A stretch of DNA of 64,000 nt from Cruorifilaria tuberocauda (lineage: Eukaryota > Nematoda > Chromadorea > Rhabditida > Onchocercidae): NCBI GenBank assembly GCA_013365365.1, contig JABVXU010000074.1, forward strand, positions 114,819 through 178,818. Reading direction: 5' to 3'. Positions 1 through 13,200 of this stretch are shown here, in pieces. Numbering within the stretch: position 1 is the stretch's first letter; the number at the start of each line of letters is the position of its first letter. The translations under genes and the position numbers were made by a program. The notes beneath the pieces were generated by a model that saw nothing but the letters and a program-made list of their open reading frames with translations, did not search any database and was not told where the DNA came from.

Positions 1-3000
1 CATGCTTTTGGACGTTCTGCACTCGATTTTCGATCTTTTTCACCTCCTCTCAGTAGACCACGTGCAATACCGCCACTTAATCTACAAGGACGATTACATC
101 CCACGAATACACCAATTGAACTACCACAAAGTGAGGTGTGTCTTTTCACTGGTATGAATGTATTTTTGGTAATCAATGTTGAATGAAAGAGTTTAAGTAC
201 AATTAATAAACGAATAATATATTTAATATATTCACTGCAACATATTTTTATATTATCAACTTCGATTTTGGAACTTAAATTTGGTCTTATCAACTAAACA
301 GGTAAGTAACTTAACAACTGACTAATAAGCCTAGAAATCCAAGTTCTAGTTTAAACAATTCTTTCAAATAAGTGTTTTTGCTTCATTCAAAATTCAAATC
401 GGTTTTATCATTGTGGTTTAAAATTATCATTGGATGAGAATACTGGTTTATTGGAAAACATTTTTCAATCCTATGGGAAAGCATATGATAGGTTAGTTAA
501 CTGTCATCGAGATCACTAATGAGCGATTTATGGCATGAGCAATTTTCTAATAATATATATATATATATATAACTGCTATATATATATATATATATAACGG
601 CTAAAAGATCATAGATATCTAAAAGGAATTCATTTTAGCTAGTCAAACCTATGATCAAGTGGGGCGCGTTTTACAATGCTGTTGCTGCCGGACTTTGTAT
701 CGGTGATTCTGATAGTTTGCGTCTTGACAATGAATGGCTTGCGATGAGTATCAATAATTTGGTATTAAAATTAGTGATTCTTTCCGTTTTAAGTCACGTA
801 TTGCGAATGGTAATTTTAGTTAATTTTTCAACTGGTTGCAGCAAGGGTCAGAAGCTGCTGGTTTAATGTATGCGTTTGGATTGAATGGTCATATAACGAA
901 TATGAATTTATTTACGATACATGAACTTTTGAGTAGCGGTGATCCGGTAATGAGCATTGCAATTCTGCTTGGGTGTGGTGTAAGTCGGCGAGCAACCGCT
1001 GACGTGCAGGTAAGGTAACTGTGTTTATTTATTTAAATGCACTTATAAAACTTAAAACTTACATCTGAAAAAATTTGGATTTTAAGCCTTTATTGATATA
1101 TTGTTCATGCAATATCCTACATAAATCTTATTATGATGTGGAATTCGCTGAAGTTTGATGCTTGATGTTTTTGAAAGCTTTAAATAAGTCAGTGGTTCCT
1201 TGTGTAGGTGGCATCATGTTTCGGAAATATAGGTACTTCAAGCATTTATGCAATAACACAAAAGTTCTATCATACGGAACAGTTATAGTTTCATTACTGG
1301 AAATGCAGGGTTTTCAGTAATAAGCATATTGAGTAATTTGTCCATTGATAAACTTTTTTAGTTATTTCTCTAAATTGCAGTTTAATTTTTGGGAGTCGCG
1401 ACGACTACTGGAGGATTAAGGGAAATATGAATGCTGATTTCAATAGAATTCCTTTGCTTAATTGTCTTTTGCAAATTGTAATTTCCACAATAGTTTTCAG
1501 ATGTATAAAATGATGGTAACCCATTTACCATTTATGATGGGTCCAACATTACTTGAATTGCATATCGATACAATGATTCAAACGGCAGCACTTGTAGCAC
1601 TCGGCCTTCTGTTTGCGCAATCATCACATATGGGCATTTTAAGTCAGTTAATTAATGAGATAGGTCGACCTGCGTGCCCGGATCATGAACCATCAACAGA
1701 CCGCTATTCATATTCTCTGGCTGCGGGTTTTGCTATTGGTCTTATTGCTTTGGGTCAGTTGAATTTTTTTTCCATTTTCCCTATGTATCATGGACACTTA
1801 TTTTATTTTTTGTCCAACAATTAACTAAATGAAAAGCTACTAATTAAGAAATGAGATTTATCAGATGTGGAATTTATTTGTTCGTTATGCGTCATGATTG
1901 ATTAATAATGTCAAATTCAATTTCAATTTGTAAATTATAGGGCGCGGTGAAGATTTGTTGTCGAGTGTCCCGTTTGTAGAACAATATCCTGCAATAGCAT
2001 CCAGACTTATCGTATTAATGGAAGGCGGATTACGATCGTTATGCGTATTTCCTTCGGCTACTTCCGAGGAGAGCGCTTCTTCGGGACATACTACTGCTGC
2101 TTCATCTTTTTCACAATCAAATCATGTTCGAGGATCCGAAAATGTCAATCCACATTTGACAGGTTTGTTTTATTTTTCCTATTTCTCATTTATTTTATTG
2201 TGAAAATTTGTGAATTAAGTTTATAGTTAGTTTTCCCATCTTTGTAGATGCATTACACAAAATATTCGAACAACTTTACTTATAAACCTTTTTCAAGTAT
2301 TATAATTGATTCAATAATTTCCATCCACTTTCCGAATAAGTGTAGAATGAAATTTCAACACTTGCTTAACCTAGATGACCTGACGAATTATTTGAATATT
2401 TCCTCGCTTTTCATTGTAGGCTCTTCCACCGAATCCTCTCACATATTTTGTTTTATTTAGTCCATTGTTTCTCTTTGGGAATGAAATCTTGATCTTGTTA
2501 TTCCGATTAATTCTTTGCTGATCATATCGACTTATGTATTTTCAGCTTACTTAAAGAGTTTTATTGTAGCAAGTCCAGCTGCTGTTGCCTTAGGTTTGAT
2601 GTATCTTCGAACAGAGAATAAATGGGCTGCCGAAAGTTTGAAAATCCCTGAAACAATATCCGCCATTGAAGAAATTCGGCCTGATTTTATTTTACTGCGG
2701 TGAACCCCGTATTTTGATTAGTTTTTGTAGAATCAAATTCAATTCATTACTTATTAACTGCGCTTTGTTTAGGGATTTTTTCTTTAGTAAAAAATATGCT
2801 GAAATTTCAGAAAAGACTAGAAGGTTTAAAATGCTTTGATTTCTTTACCAATTAATCGTACATGGGAGTCAAAATAACAAAAGATTTTTAATATAATCTG
2901 TGAAATTTTAGAACACTTTGCCGACATCTCGTTTTATGGAATGAAATAACGGCCTCTAAGCACTGGGTGGAACAATCAGTACCACCAATTGTGCTAAAAT

Positions 3001-6000
3001 ATAAGGAGCGTTTGTTCAGCGAACCAACAAAAACTGATGATGATGATGAGGAAGAAAACTTACGGATGTTGCAAGTAGCAGTTGATAAACAGACCATAGC
3101 TCAGGTATTTATATCACTTTTATTTTCTTTACTATCTCACCGTAGGATGATAAGTCAGCTTTTTGTTTTGTTAATAATTGACCATCAATGCATAAAATTT
3201 GATGCGGTATCGGGCTTGATCATATTAAATATCACGGAGCTAATTGCTATTACCAAATCATTGTTTTAAGTGGAAGCAGTGATGAAGCTGTGAGGATTCG
3301 GTTATCTTTTGTTAGGGTTGAGAGGTATTTCGTGAAGTAAGGGAGGATAGCAGAAGTGAAAAATTTATCTCTGAAAAAAACTAATATACATTTATGTTTA
3401 TCCTATGACACACTTTGAAAACCAGACACTGATGTGAACCTATTCGCATTAAAATAAAGAAAGAGATAGCGTCTTATTCCTATAATTATTGTCAGAAATT
3501 TGGAAATTTTCCGTTTGGATTTTAGTGAATTCGTCTTTTCTGCTTAGTAGTTATTTTTAACAATACTAAAATCATGAGGTTTACATGTTGTTCGGAAACC
3601 ATAATTTATTAATAAATATATATAAATGAGTTAAGAGGTTTTGCTTCAAAAATCCAAAAATTTATCGTTTTCTCTACGTTGTTTTTTTAGACTTACATGA
3701 ATGTCATAGCTGGTGCCTGCTTTGCAATGGCTATTCGTTTCGCATCAACGTGGAATTTTGAAGCTTTTAATATAATCGTAAGTTTATATGTCTTAGGAAA
3801 CAAACATAGCTCGCATTTCTCATCAGGTATTGATTTTGCTGCATACAGTGATGTCGTTATCTCATTTTTTATTCATCTTAATCTATTCCGTTGGTTATAC
3901 AGTTAAAAGATCTTGCTTTTGCTTCCTCCGGGAATCGATGCATTTCCGTTCTCATTATCATGGGTTCAACAATCGTCTTTTATATTTGGCATCACTTATA
4001 AGTCGTTCTATCATTTTCATACATTTACACACGTACAACTCTTTCCCTATTTTGAATTATCATCGCAATATTTTTTAAATTATGAGGAGTTTTTTCAAGT
4101 TATTTTTAATTACTCTTTTGTGAATCCATTATTATTTATTTATAGTGGCATTATATAACAATGGTTTTGCCACCGGATACACAACAAATTTGCAGCAAGC
4201 TGAGTCTTGCCGCTGGCGTCACAGTTTGCCTTAATGTACTTGGCACTCTCATTAATTCATTGGGCATCGTATGTTCTTTTTTCATGTGATTTTTTTCTTT
4301 CTTATGCTAGGTCCAGTTCTGTTACAACGGTTTAGAGTTTGCAGAATATGACATCAGGTTTTTTAAATCTCTTTGGGAAACTTGAAAGCAAATACATTAA
4401 AACACGAATTACAGCAAGAGCTAATCTTATTGTAAGTTTATACTTTTTAGATATTTCATGCGTAACGTTTTCAGCTTATGGCCGGCAGTGGAAATTTACA
4501 AGTGCTACGTCTTTGTCGATTTATTCGTACACGTATAACTTTACCTGAAGCATATCGCGACAATACGTCGCATAGTTTATATGCTACTGCAAACACAGTA
4601 ATGGGAATGTTGATGCTTGGTCGTGGAAGGTTCAAATTCTTATTTTTTTTCGATGTCTCATTTTAGTGTCGCTGGATTCATATTATCTTGACTAACTTAG
4701 GATATTGCATATTCTGCTCAATTTACAAGTTGAATAGACACTAATTGATTGAAACTAAAATGAAAAAACGTTAATTTTAATGTTGATGATGAAAATCGTC
4801 TTTTTTTAGATATGCTTTAAAAACTGACGACTTATCGATTGCTGCACTTGTTATTTCATTCTTTCCAATCAGTCCTCATACGCTAAATGATAATCGGTCA
4901 ATTTTCTATTTTTAATTTGACTGAATAAAATGAAAGAATAGATTTAGAATTAATTATAATAGTTTGAGTCGACTTCAAAAGCTATTACAAGCTGCGAGAT
5001 TTTGTTCTTCATTTTCTCTCTGGATAGTATTTGTCTGCGTAGTTGATTCCAGCTATTTTAAAAGTCAAACACGTGATTTAAAGACATTCATGTGTTTTAA
5101 TTTCTATTAATGGACTATTTTCACTTTTATTTATTTACTTTTTGTTTGTCACACTATAAAGAATACATAAGCGAAACCCTGTTGCTCGTGAAGAAATAAC
5201 AAACAAAGAACATTGGTGATCATTCCACGTATTTTATAGGACCTATCTGCAACCGCTTCGATTACTTTGGGTGATTGCAGCTGAGGAACGTTTATTATGT
5301 TCAGTTGATGCGGATACTGAAGAATCGGTAGCGCTGGAAGTTGAGATTACATTTAAAGTAGAGAGCTTATTTTTCTTTAAATGAAGTTTCGATGAATCCT
5401 TCACCAAACTTGAATTCTTTCAGTTGCATTCAATTCTTCTTTTCAACCTTCAGTCCTGAAATGAAAGAAGTCTTTTCAGGTTGATACTTTCATATAAATT
5501 ATGAAATGCTTTTGAGGTTTGGTAGTTTTTCAAGATTTCAGGGATCTAGACTTACATATCCAGATGTTCTCAATCTACATACGCCTTGTATTATACCTGA
5601 GCTGAGTTTGCTGAATAAAGTAAGTATCTTTTGAAAAAAGAATAATTATACTGAGAAAGATATTGGAAATAATATTAAAACTATTAAAAGAATTCTAGAA
5701 AAGTATATATTATTAGAGTATTAAATTTGAAAATTTTTCTGCACGAGTCAACTCTTTACTTTCATAGCGACATAAAATATAAATTTCAGATCCAGATTGG
5801 TGGACAAGAATATGCGAAGCAAATTTTTGATTTGAGACATGAATCAGACAAGCAAAAACTCGAAGAGATTTTGAGACGACAGCATGGACGAATGATAGTA
5901 AACTATTTAGGACAGTAAGTGAAAGATTTGTTAAATTTGCTGAAATGGAAATTGATGGTCGTTTTTCTAGGGCATTATCTTTTTCCGGAAATATGTGTAG

Positions 6001-7318
6001 TGAGTTCCGGATTTTAGTGTACTGGTCAAGGTGAGGAAAAGGGCAAATTATTTTGTGGACCGTAATCACGTCTTTCGTTCTCTTTATTCAGTTCTGGATT
6101 ATTCTTTGAGTCAGTTCTTAATAATAAGTATTGAACCTAGAACTGAAAATGGAAATATATGGGAGATATATCTAATTAAAATTTCCGGAAGTTGTTTGAA
6201 TGTAGGCAAGTTAATGCAACTCTTAATTTGCTGAATGATTCTATGAATTTGTGATTTTTCTGCATTTTATATAAGTTCGAGCTGAAAATATGATGTGATG
6301 TAAGAATTGAGTTACTTTAGTAATATTCGTTGGCCGTAATTGATGATGCGGCTACAGCATTAACTGTAACCGATGCTGCAATCAGCTAGATCAGGAGTAT
6401 GAAAAGATGTGAAAAAAAAACGTTTTCCTAATAGTTTATAAAAACTGATTGATACAAATGAAATTAAAATTCCTTCGTAACTTTTTTCTTTTAGAAAAGA
6501 TCAAAAGATTGTTGCTGGAACAATAAAACAAATGTGTAATATGGCAGATGACCCTATGCTGATGCCAATATGTGAGCAAAGTTTGCTCAATGCAGCAATG
6601 AAGGATCAAAATTTTCGACAAAAATTCAATTTTAGTATACCAGAGACAATTGTTGATATGAGAAACATAGAAAAACCAAATCTGTTTGCTTTTGGATCTT
6701 GGATACGAAGATTTCAGCTTGATAATGGTAGCATTGCAGCACATGATTATGCTTTCTCTTTTGTTAAGGTATGTTTACTGATGTTGGATATTCGATTTGT
6801 AACCTTTTGTGTAAGGGAGTTTTTTTTTTAATTTTTTTTCCCACTTTTAATATCGGTATAAAACATGAGACGAGAAGTGGAAAAATTAAAAAGTAAAAAC
6901 ACCGTGTTAAAAATAGTGAGAGATAATTCGGTTAATATTATAATTTGCAAAATTTTTCTCTCAAAAAATTGAAAGAGAAATTTTCCTGTGTTCTATATTA
7001 ATTCATACTGAAGTGTATGAAATTGGGATTGAAAAGTTTTCGAGAAAGAATTTAGTTTTAATTAGATTATACTCAGTCCAGAACGCAGATTTAGATTTGA
7101 TGTATCAGTTTGGAATCAAAATCATATACCTTAAAGTGCAAAAATTTTCAATGGACAGCCCATTTCAGGACATGATTCTAAGAAGTCCACCTCGCTTTGC
7201 ACGTATTCAGTATGAATTGCTGAATGCATTTCTCGAGAGAAGCTTATTTGATCAAAATGAAGAATGGCCCGTTCGTTCGAATGTCATCCCCAATGAGCTT
7301 GTCACATCATTAATGTGA
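1..7318 (+). CDS. mat-2: Anaphase-promoting complex subunit 1 (APC1), 3' part of gene
   Basis: APC1 is the large scaffold of the APC/C ubiquitin ligase that drives anaphase and mitotic exit; its C-terminal half is a ring of PC repeats. The gene is cut at its 5' end by the window; about 863 codons are visible, roughly the last 45% of the usual length. Exons that join in phase: 1-135, 639-761, 842-1009, 1501-1753, 1941-2162, 2546-2699, 2912-3104, 3691-3777, 4146-4268, 4345-4431, 4475-4629, 4810-4896, 5240-5357, 5542-5619, 5790-5914, 5971-6030, 6495-6768, 7169-7318. Family signatures seen: FGLNGH with a following PC-repeat block, NEIGRP with DRYSYSLAAGFAIGL, VIAGACFAMAIRF and MAGSGNLQVLRLCRF. 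The donor of the first exon is uncertain (GT after base 130 or 135). The exon 4146-4268 and the last exon match the family least well. The C. elegans name mat-2 is used by orthology. Confidence 0.93.
551..596. repeat. Paired TA dinucleotide runs
   Basis: Two (TA)n runs of about 20 nt flank ACTGC in an APC1 intron; they can fold into a hairpin. A simple microsatellite. Confidence 0.85.
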
Positions 7319-7319
7319 T

Positions 7320-7847
7320 TTGAAATTCCGAGAATCAAATAATTTTACTTCATGGATCAAGAAACTAGTTGTTTATCGTTATTTTCGAGATCTCTTACCT
7401 TTCTGGTATCTATGCCTGCACATTGTATTATATATTTATATATCACTTTTTTATTCCAATGAATGGTTTATGGAAATTTTACTTCATCACATTAGAAATG
7501 TTCGGAGTTTAACTTCAAAAAATCCAGGTTATATGGCCTTCTTTCGGTTTCTCTTCACTACATACACTGAACTGAAAATCTGGATACATCAACACGATAC
7601 TTTGACACTACCACTCTCTAGTGTTATTGACAGCAAAGAGTCAATTATCAATCCAGTCACATCCGAAAAACGAAAAGGATGGAATAGATATATGCATGGA
7701 TCTGAAGTTGAACTATTATCCACGAAAATAATTAACAACATCGAACTATTCTCAACTGTACTTTGCATTTCCTCATCTTCTCTTTCCCCATTTTGTTGCC
7801 TTCACTCATCCTTTTTACTTATTCTTTTTAATGCATTATTAGCATAA
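7320..7847 (+). other. Unexplained 175-codon open frame directly after APC1
   Basis: The frame opens one base after the APC1 stop codon, in a different frame, and stays open for 175 codons. It has no ATG at its 5' end (first in-frame ATG is about 50 codons in). Its translation has a hydrophobic segment near codons 25-45 and a Ser/Leu/Cys-rich hydrophobic end. I do not recognise it. With the local base composition a stop is expected about every 12 codons, so an opening this long is not expected by chance, but most of it may simply be the APC1 3' UTR. Confidence 0.3.
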
Positions 7848-8455
7848 ACCAGTTTTAATTGCTATTGTATAAGCTATGAAAAATCCTGGTTCCAGAGAAA
7901 TACAGGGAAAAGCTGTTGAAATTTTCCCATGATTTAATAAGTAATGAATGGAACGATAAAAACTTTCCTAGTTAACTATTATGGAATAATACGTTAATAA
8001 TCAGCTTTTAGCATGAATAATCTAACAAAAAAGCAATGCTTCCATCCTGTCCAACTCTGCCACTGCAACACAACAATGTCGATATCTATGGGATTTGTCA
8101 AATGGATATAGTAGTTCTACATTTGTTTATCTGAGTTCTTTCATCGAACATAAGTTGAAGCGAAACCACGAAATCAATTCAAATAATTTATATATCAATC
8201 CCAAGAGCTCCCATTAGTTATAGTGATTAAACATGATTTCATATAAATATAAATATGATTTCAAATATCGGATTCAATTCCAGATTTCATTATCAACATA
8301 CAATCACAAATTAGAATCTGAAACATCTTGTCAAGGAACACAATTCTAACAAAAAAGGCATATTTCTACAAAAAGACAGCCAAGAAATTTTTCCAAATTT
8401 ATTATCGAAGCATTGTGTTCAATAAAGAAAAGCAAATTAATGCAAGCGGCGGCGT
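7848..8455. other. Intergenic, no gene seen
   Basis: A+T-rich spacer between the convergent APC1 gene and the minus-strand candidate segments that start at 8456. No convincing exon was found on either strand. Confidence 0.5.
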
Positions 8456-8763
8456 TCACTCCATTTGTAAACCAATAAATGATTTAAAAACATAAGCATA
8501 ACCAAACTTGACGTCTTCTTTTTCCTCAAGACCGATAATCAGTATCGATCCTGGCTGTTCTGAAGAAAAACTCTTTTATTTAATTCAGTAAACTGAAGAC
8601 TTTCAAAAAAAGCAGCACCAGGCCATGTCTGTATCTCAAAGTTTTCAAGGAAACCTATGATTAACGAACGATCTGATTGGTATTCACATTATTTTCTCCT
8701 CACTTTAGTCAAGAATTACAATTGACACTCGATTCCCAGAGAAATCTTCGGAATCATACCTTT
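8456..8763 (-). CDS. Possible 3' exons of an unrecognised minus-strand gene
   Basis: Three short segments join in phase on the minus strand: 8727-8763, 8601-8672 and 8456-8559, the last ending in TGA. The spliced reading gives about 70 residues, including GMIPKISLGIEYRSLIIG, QTWPGAAFFE and DVKFGYAYVFKSF. The segments are richer in G+C (about 37-41%) than the spacer around them and have AG acceptors (TTTTTCTTCAG before the last one). The inferred intron between the last two is only 41 nt and the donors are weak. Other open segments with tryptophan- or charge-rich readings lie further upstream (around 8950-9040 and 9140-9240) but I could not join them. The product is not recognised; it could be a real, fast-evolving gene downstream of the ArfGAP gene, or chance. 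Confidence 0.25.
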
Positions 8764-10217
8764 CTAATCAATTTTATATTCGGTAAACAGAATGAAAACA
8801 AAAAAAGAAGTGCTAAATTTTTTAATCTTTAACAAAATATTCCTAATAATGCAACCGCGAATTGTGGTATACAAACACGACCCGACACTATTCTTATAAA
8901 ATAAAAACGCTTAGGAGGAGGAAAAATGGAAAATTTCTAAACGATGACTTTACAGAAAGCCATATCTAATGAAGCACTGGTAAAAGGCTCTACGAAATTC
9001 CGTTTAGTCCATGAAAATAACCAAAATCTTCACTGTACTATGGAAGCGCATAAAAGCTTGAACTATAATGATTGTTCAGGACTATGACAAGTCTAACTTC
9101 TGCTGAACATAATAAACAGAAGTGTCGTGGTCTGGCTTACTGATATACAGATAGATGTCTGTTTAATGATTTATTCCCAAGCATCCGATAATCAATAGGT
9201 TCTTCAGCATTATCAAAAATAATATCATTCCCTCCATTCAACTACTTTAGTAAATTACAAATAATCACCCAGAAACGTAGCTGACATCTTTTAAAAACAA
9301 TAATCTCATTTAGCATTAACTTCCGCGCATCCTCATGTCTATGTTCTCTTGTCTTCAATAACCTTCTTCCTTCCTATCTTTTATTCATTTTTCTGACCTA
9401 ACTAATGCAGAAAGACTTTATCGAAACTGAGATTTACATTTCTTTCTTTAGCGTGAAAGTTTTGGTTTTTAGAAATTATATCAACCAAAAAAAATTATAT
9501 GTATCGAAGTCTGCAAAAATCTCTTTTAAAATTAATTTTAATACATTTTTAGATATCATTACTTATATTTAAGATAATAATTTCGTAAAAAGAAAAAGAA
9601 CTCTTCATTGAAGCCAAAGCTGTAAATCTATCATGCAACATAATATGCAGCTTGGAAACAACACGAAAGCACACTAACAGAAATTAAAGATTTCATAACA
9701 GACAAAATAAAATCGAAATTTAAATAATCGATAGAGATTAGAAGCCAATTAGAAGACTTTCTATCAAAGAAACAAGACCCGAAAAAAAACTTATACTGCT
9801 TTCCATCCGGAAATTATATCTTTGTTCGCTGAAATAAAGCTTTCGAGCGTTTTAATTTCATCAGATTCTGAATATCACCTTACAGTATTATTTAAACATT
9901 TCATAACTTATAAATTTTCAGTGCTCTCTAAAATCATTTCACGTTATCAACCATATTTCCTACTAGGTGGAACCTGTCGTAACATTATGAGGACTGAAGT
10001 TCGGAATTTTTACGAATGAATAAACTCTATAAAAAAGAGGAGTGGAACGAGCAAAAGTAGTATATCATTTTAAAATTGGGCAAAAAATTAATATTATGTT
10101 TCTTTTCGAAAGAAACTTTCGGAAAAATATTTTTGATTAAAAAATAACATTAATTTATTTTCTTGCTTATATATATATTTTATCGTGTATATATACATAT
10201 CTTGTACAACTAAATTT
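8764..10217. other. Spacer downstream of the ArfGAP gene
   Basis: Mostly A+T-rich. It holds a few short minus-strand open segments that read like coding sequence (see the findings) and a pyrimidine-rich patch near 9320-9400. No gene could be assembled with confidence. Confidence 0.4.
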
Positions 10218-13200
10218 TTAGAAAGATATACCAATTTTGATATAACATGTCAGATACATCCTCGTAATATTTGCTTTCTAGTTTTCGAAAAAACCAGTAA
10301 GTAAGGTAGAAATAGAAATTAAAATATATATTTTTAAATTGACTTACCGCAAGATAATATGCAACGGAGTTACTCAAAGACGATAATTTCCCGGCTACTT
10401 TGCTGGCACCCACTCTGACACTATCTCTGATTGTCGCCATTTCCGGTATTTGACTCACATAACTACTACCATATGAACTGTTTTCGCCATCACCAAATAA
10501 ATCGGCACTGCCAATTCCACTTGAACCTTCGAAACGATTCAACCTGGATTGCGCCTCGTACTAAAAAAACCTTATCCAAAAACTCCAATTTTCGAACAAT
10601 GTTTGCTTCTTCCCCTACAGCAGAAAATGTGTTCCCCATATCTCTTCTTTTCTTATAATTAATATATTATCTAAATCCTCACGTCTACTTGCGAACCACC
10701 AAAATATTGATCCGATGATATTGCTCTTGCATTTGCAAATTTCTTCAATGCACTATCACTGGATGTTTCAGTGACAGAAGTAGTTATAACTGGCCTAGAC
10801 CTGAAATGGATTCCCAAAAAGAAAATCATTCTTTAACTTATCAACAAAAACACAATCCTATTCAAGGAAAAGGGTGTTTTAATAAGAAGCAATCTGCAAA
10901 ATGTTTTGACATGCCAACCAAGCCGTTTCTCAAGATTGTTAGATTCTGAGTCCAGTGCGTAACACTGGAATTCTAACATACATCGATATAGTTCTCTCAT
11001 TTTTTTGTTGTGCTGGATAAAGCATTTATTATGAGCAATGCGATCTTATTTTCAAATTGATACAAGTTACTACTGATTCGTGAAAAAAGTGGGAAGCAAA
11101 TACGGTTTTTTAATTGCAGTTGTTGAAGCAGGACTTTCCCAGTTATCGAAGAAATCATCGCTTGCAGTTTTTTTAATGATGCAACGATCATCGATGATGC
11201 TCGATCTCCCTTCATTCCCTCTAAATTATATGCATGATAAGACGAACGAATTTTAACAGTCAAAATCTTGATGAACTCAAATACTCTACAGAATGAAAAG
11301 TAGTCTGCAACACAATCAAAAAGCACCAATTTTCTGTTTTTCTTACTCATTTTTTCAATATTTAAACTCGCAAACTCTAGAGGACTTTAGTAAAACCTTA
11401 ATTCATCATCGATAATTTCCCATTCGCCTTCTCGTCGACTTGGAATCGCAGTTTGATTGCTATTCCTTGAAATTCCTTCTTGAGGAATAGCTTTGATGCC
11501 ACTTGCTACCGAATGACTTATTGATCCTTTTCCAAAAATAGCGCCACTACAGCCCATACCGAGACGTTCTATCACATCTGCTTTACTTTGATCCATATTA
11601 CTTGCTTTTTGTTTAGCCTAGTATGAAAAATCATATAATGCCACAGAAAAATATCAATTACAAGTTATTAATTTCGCTAACCATCAACAAAGAGATCAAT
11701 CAAGAACAACTCGACGTTGTACCGAATTTCTGCATGTTCAATAATGAAGTTGCAAATTCTAAAATACATCATAACATACTTTTTTTTCTAATTCCTGCAT
11801 CAGAAATCGACTCGAAACGATTGTTTTCAAACAATCAGAATCAGCATCATTATTTCCGACACCTTTTACAGCAGAATTTTCTAGTGTCTCCTTCTCTTTG
11901 TCATAATTTGATGCTTTTTGCTCAATTTCGCTAAAATTCGCTGTTATGCGATGTGCACCCATTCCTTTCCTACCACCGAGCTATAAAACGAAACATTTTG
12001 ATTCATCTCCAACAGGAAAAAAAGAAAAGATTTAAAAAATCTATCTTTAAAAAAGAAAAGATTTAATCTATAAAAAAGAAAAGATTTAAAAAATCATTAT
12101 CTATCCCAAAGACAGACATAACCTATATCATCAAAAAATAAAATCAGCCAGCTAACTTCAAATGCAACCTACCCCTGATTTTTTTACCGGAACTTTTTTA
12201 CTCGTAATGCTTGACTTCACCGGAGCATTTTGATCGCGAAATGCATCATTTAATGATAACGTTTCAATACTTGGTTCTGAAATCACAAGTTCTAATTTCT
12301 TCCACACAATAAGACTGCTACCAACTAAAGAATTCAGTAGAAATATCTGACATGAGAGCCTTAAACGGCTAGAAAAGTGAAAATAATTGTCACAATAAAA
12401 CACAAATATCAGAAGCTAAAAGTAGCAAGATTATGACAACCACAAAAATAAAAATCGAAAGTAACTTTAAAAGTTTTAAAGATGCGATGTGCAATAAATA
12501 ACAATAAAGACCAGGAGATCATATCTGGAATAGAGTCACACCTAAATAAATACAAAATTGGTATTCAAGTAAATTAAATAAATATGTCTTTTAAAAACAA
12601 GGAAAAATTTATAAAACACCAAAGAAGTCTAAGTTTACCTAATACTGTTTCATTGGCACTGTTAATAAACGCATCTTGACTTATCGAACATGAAGAATTG
12701 CTTTGATGAACAACGAAATCTTGTGAAAAAAAATCGACTTCCTCTTTCGCATTTTTTTCGTCAGATCCTCCGTCTGTTATCAAATCATTATTTTCCATCA
12801 TTACAGAAGTGCCACATTGCCGATGTGCCTCCATTGAAAGTGAAGCTAATTTTTCCTGGAAATAAAAGGATAATGCAGTTTTTAACACAATGAGGTATCT
12901 TTCAGATCGGTTAGTAAACTCACTGCTGCAATTAATAAACCTAACAAAGCAATGTGATTAATAAGGAATTTATTGCAATAAAAAGCTTTTTTGAGTAACT
13001 TAAGATTTTGAATGTCAAATTGTATTTATCTTAGATTTGGAAGCCTGCTTTATGAAAGCTACAAAATATTTTCAACAAATGACCATTTAGTATGATCACT
13101 GAAACAAAAAAATATCGGAAAAAAACAACTATCTAAATAATATTGAGCGGAAAAAAAACCACAATTTATTCTCTTCGGACATTTTAAACAGAGAATATAA

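Noticed and set aside
2248..2460. Plus-strand open segments between two APC1 exons.
   Set aside because: No usable donor, and the exon 2162 to 2546 junction is in phase and matches the family.
11623..11934. A 103-codon plus-strand open frame.
   Set aside because: It is antisense to an ArfGAP exon that reads correctly on the minus strand.
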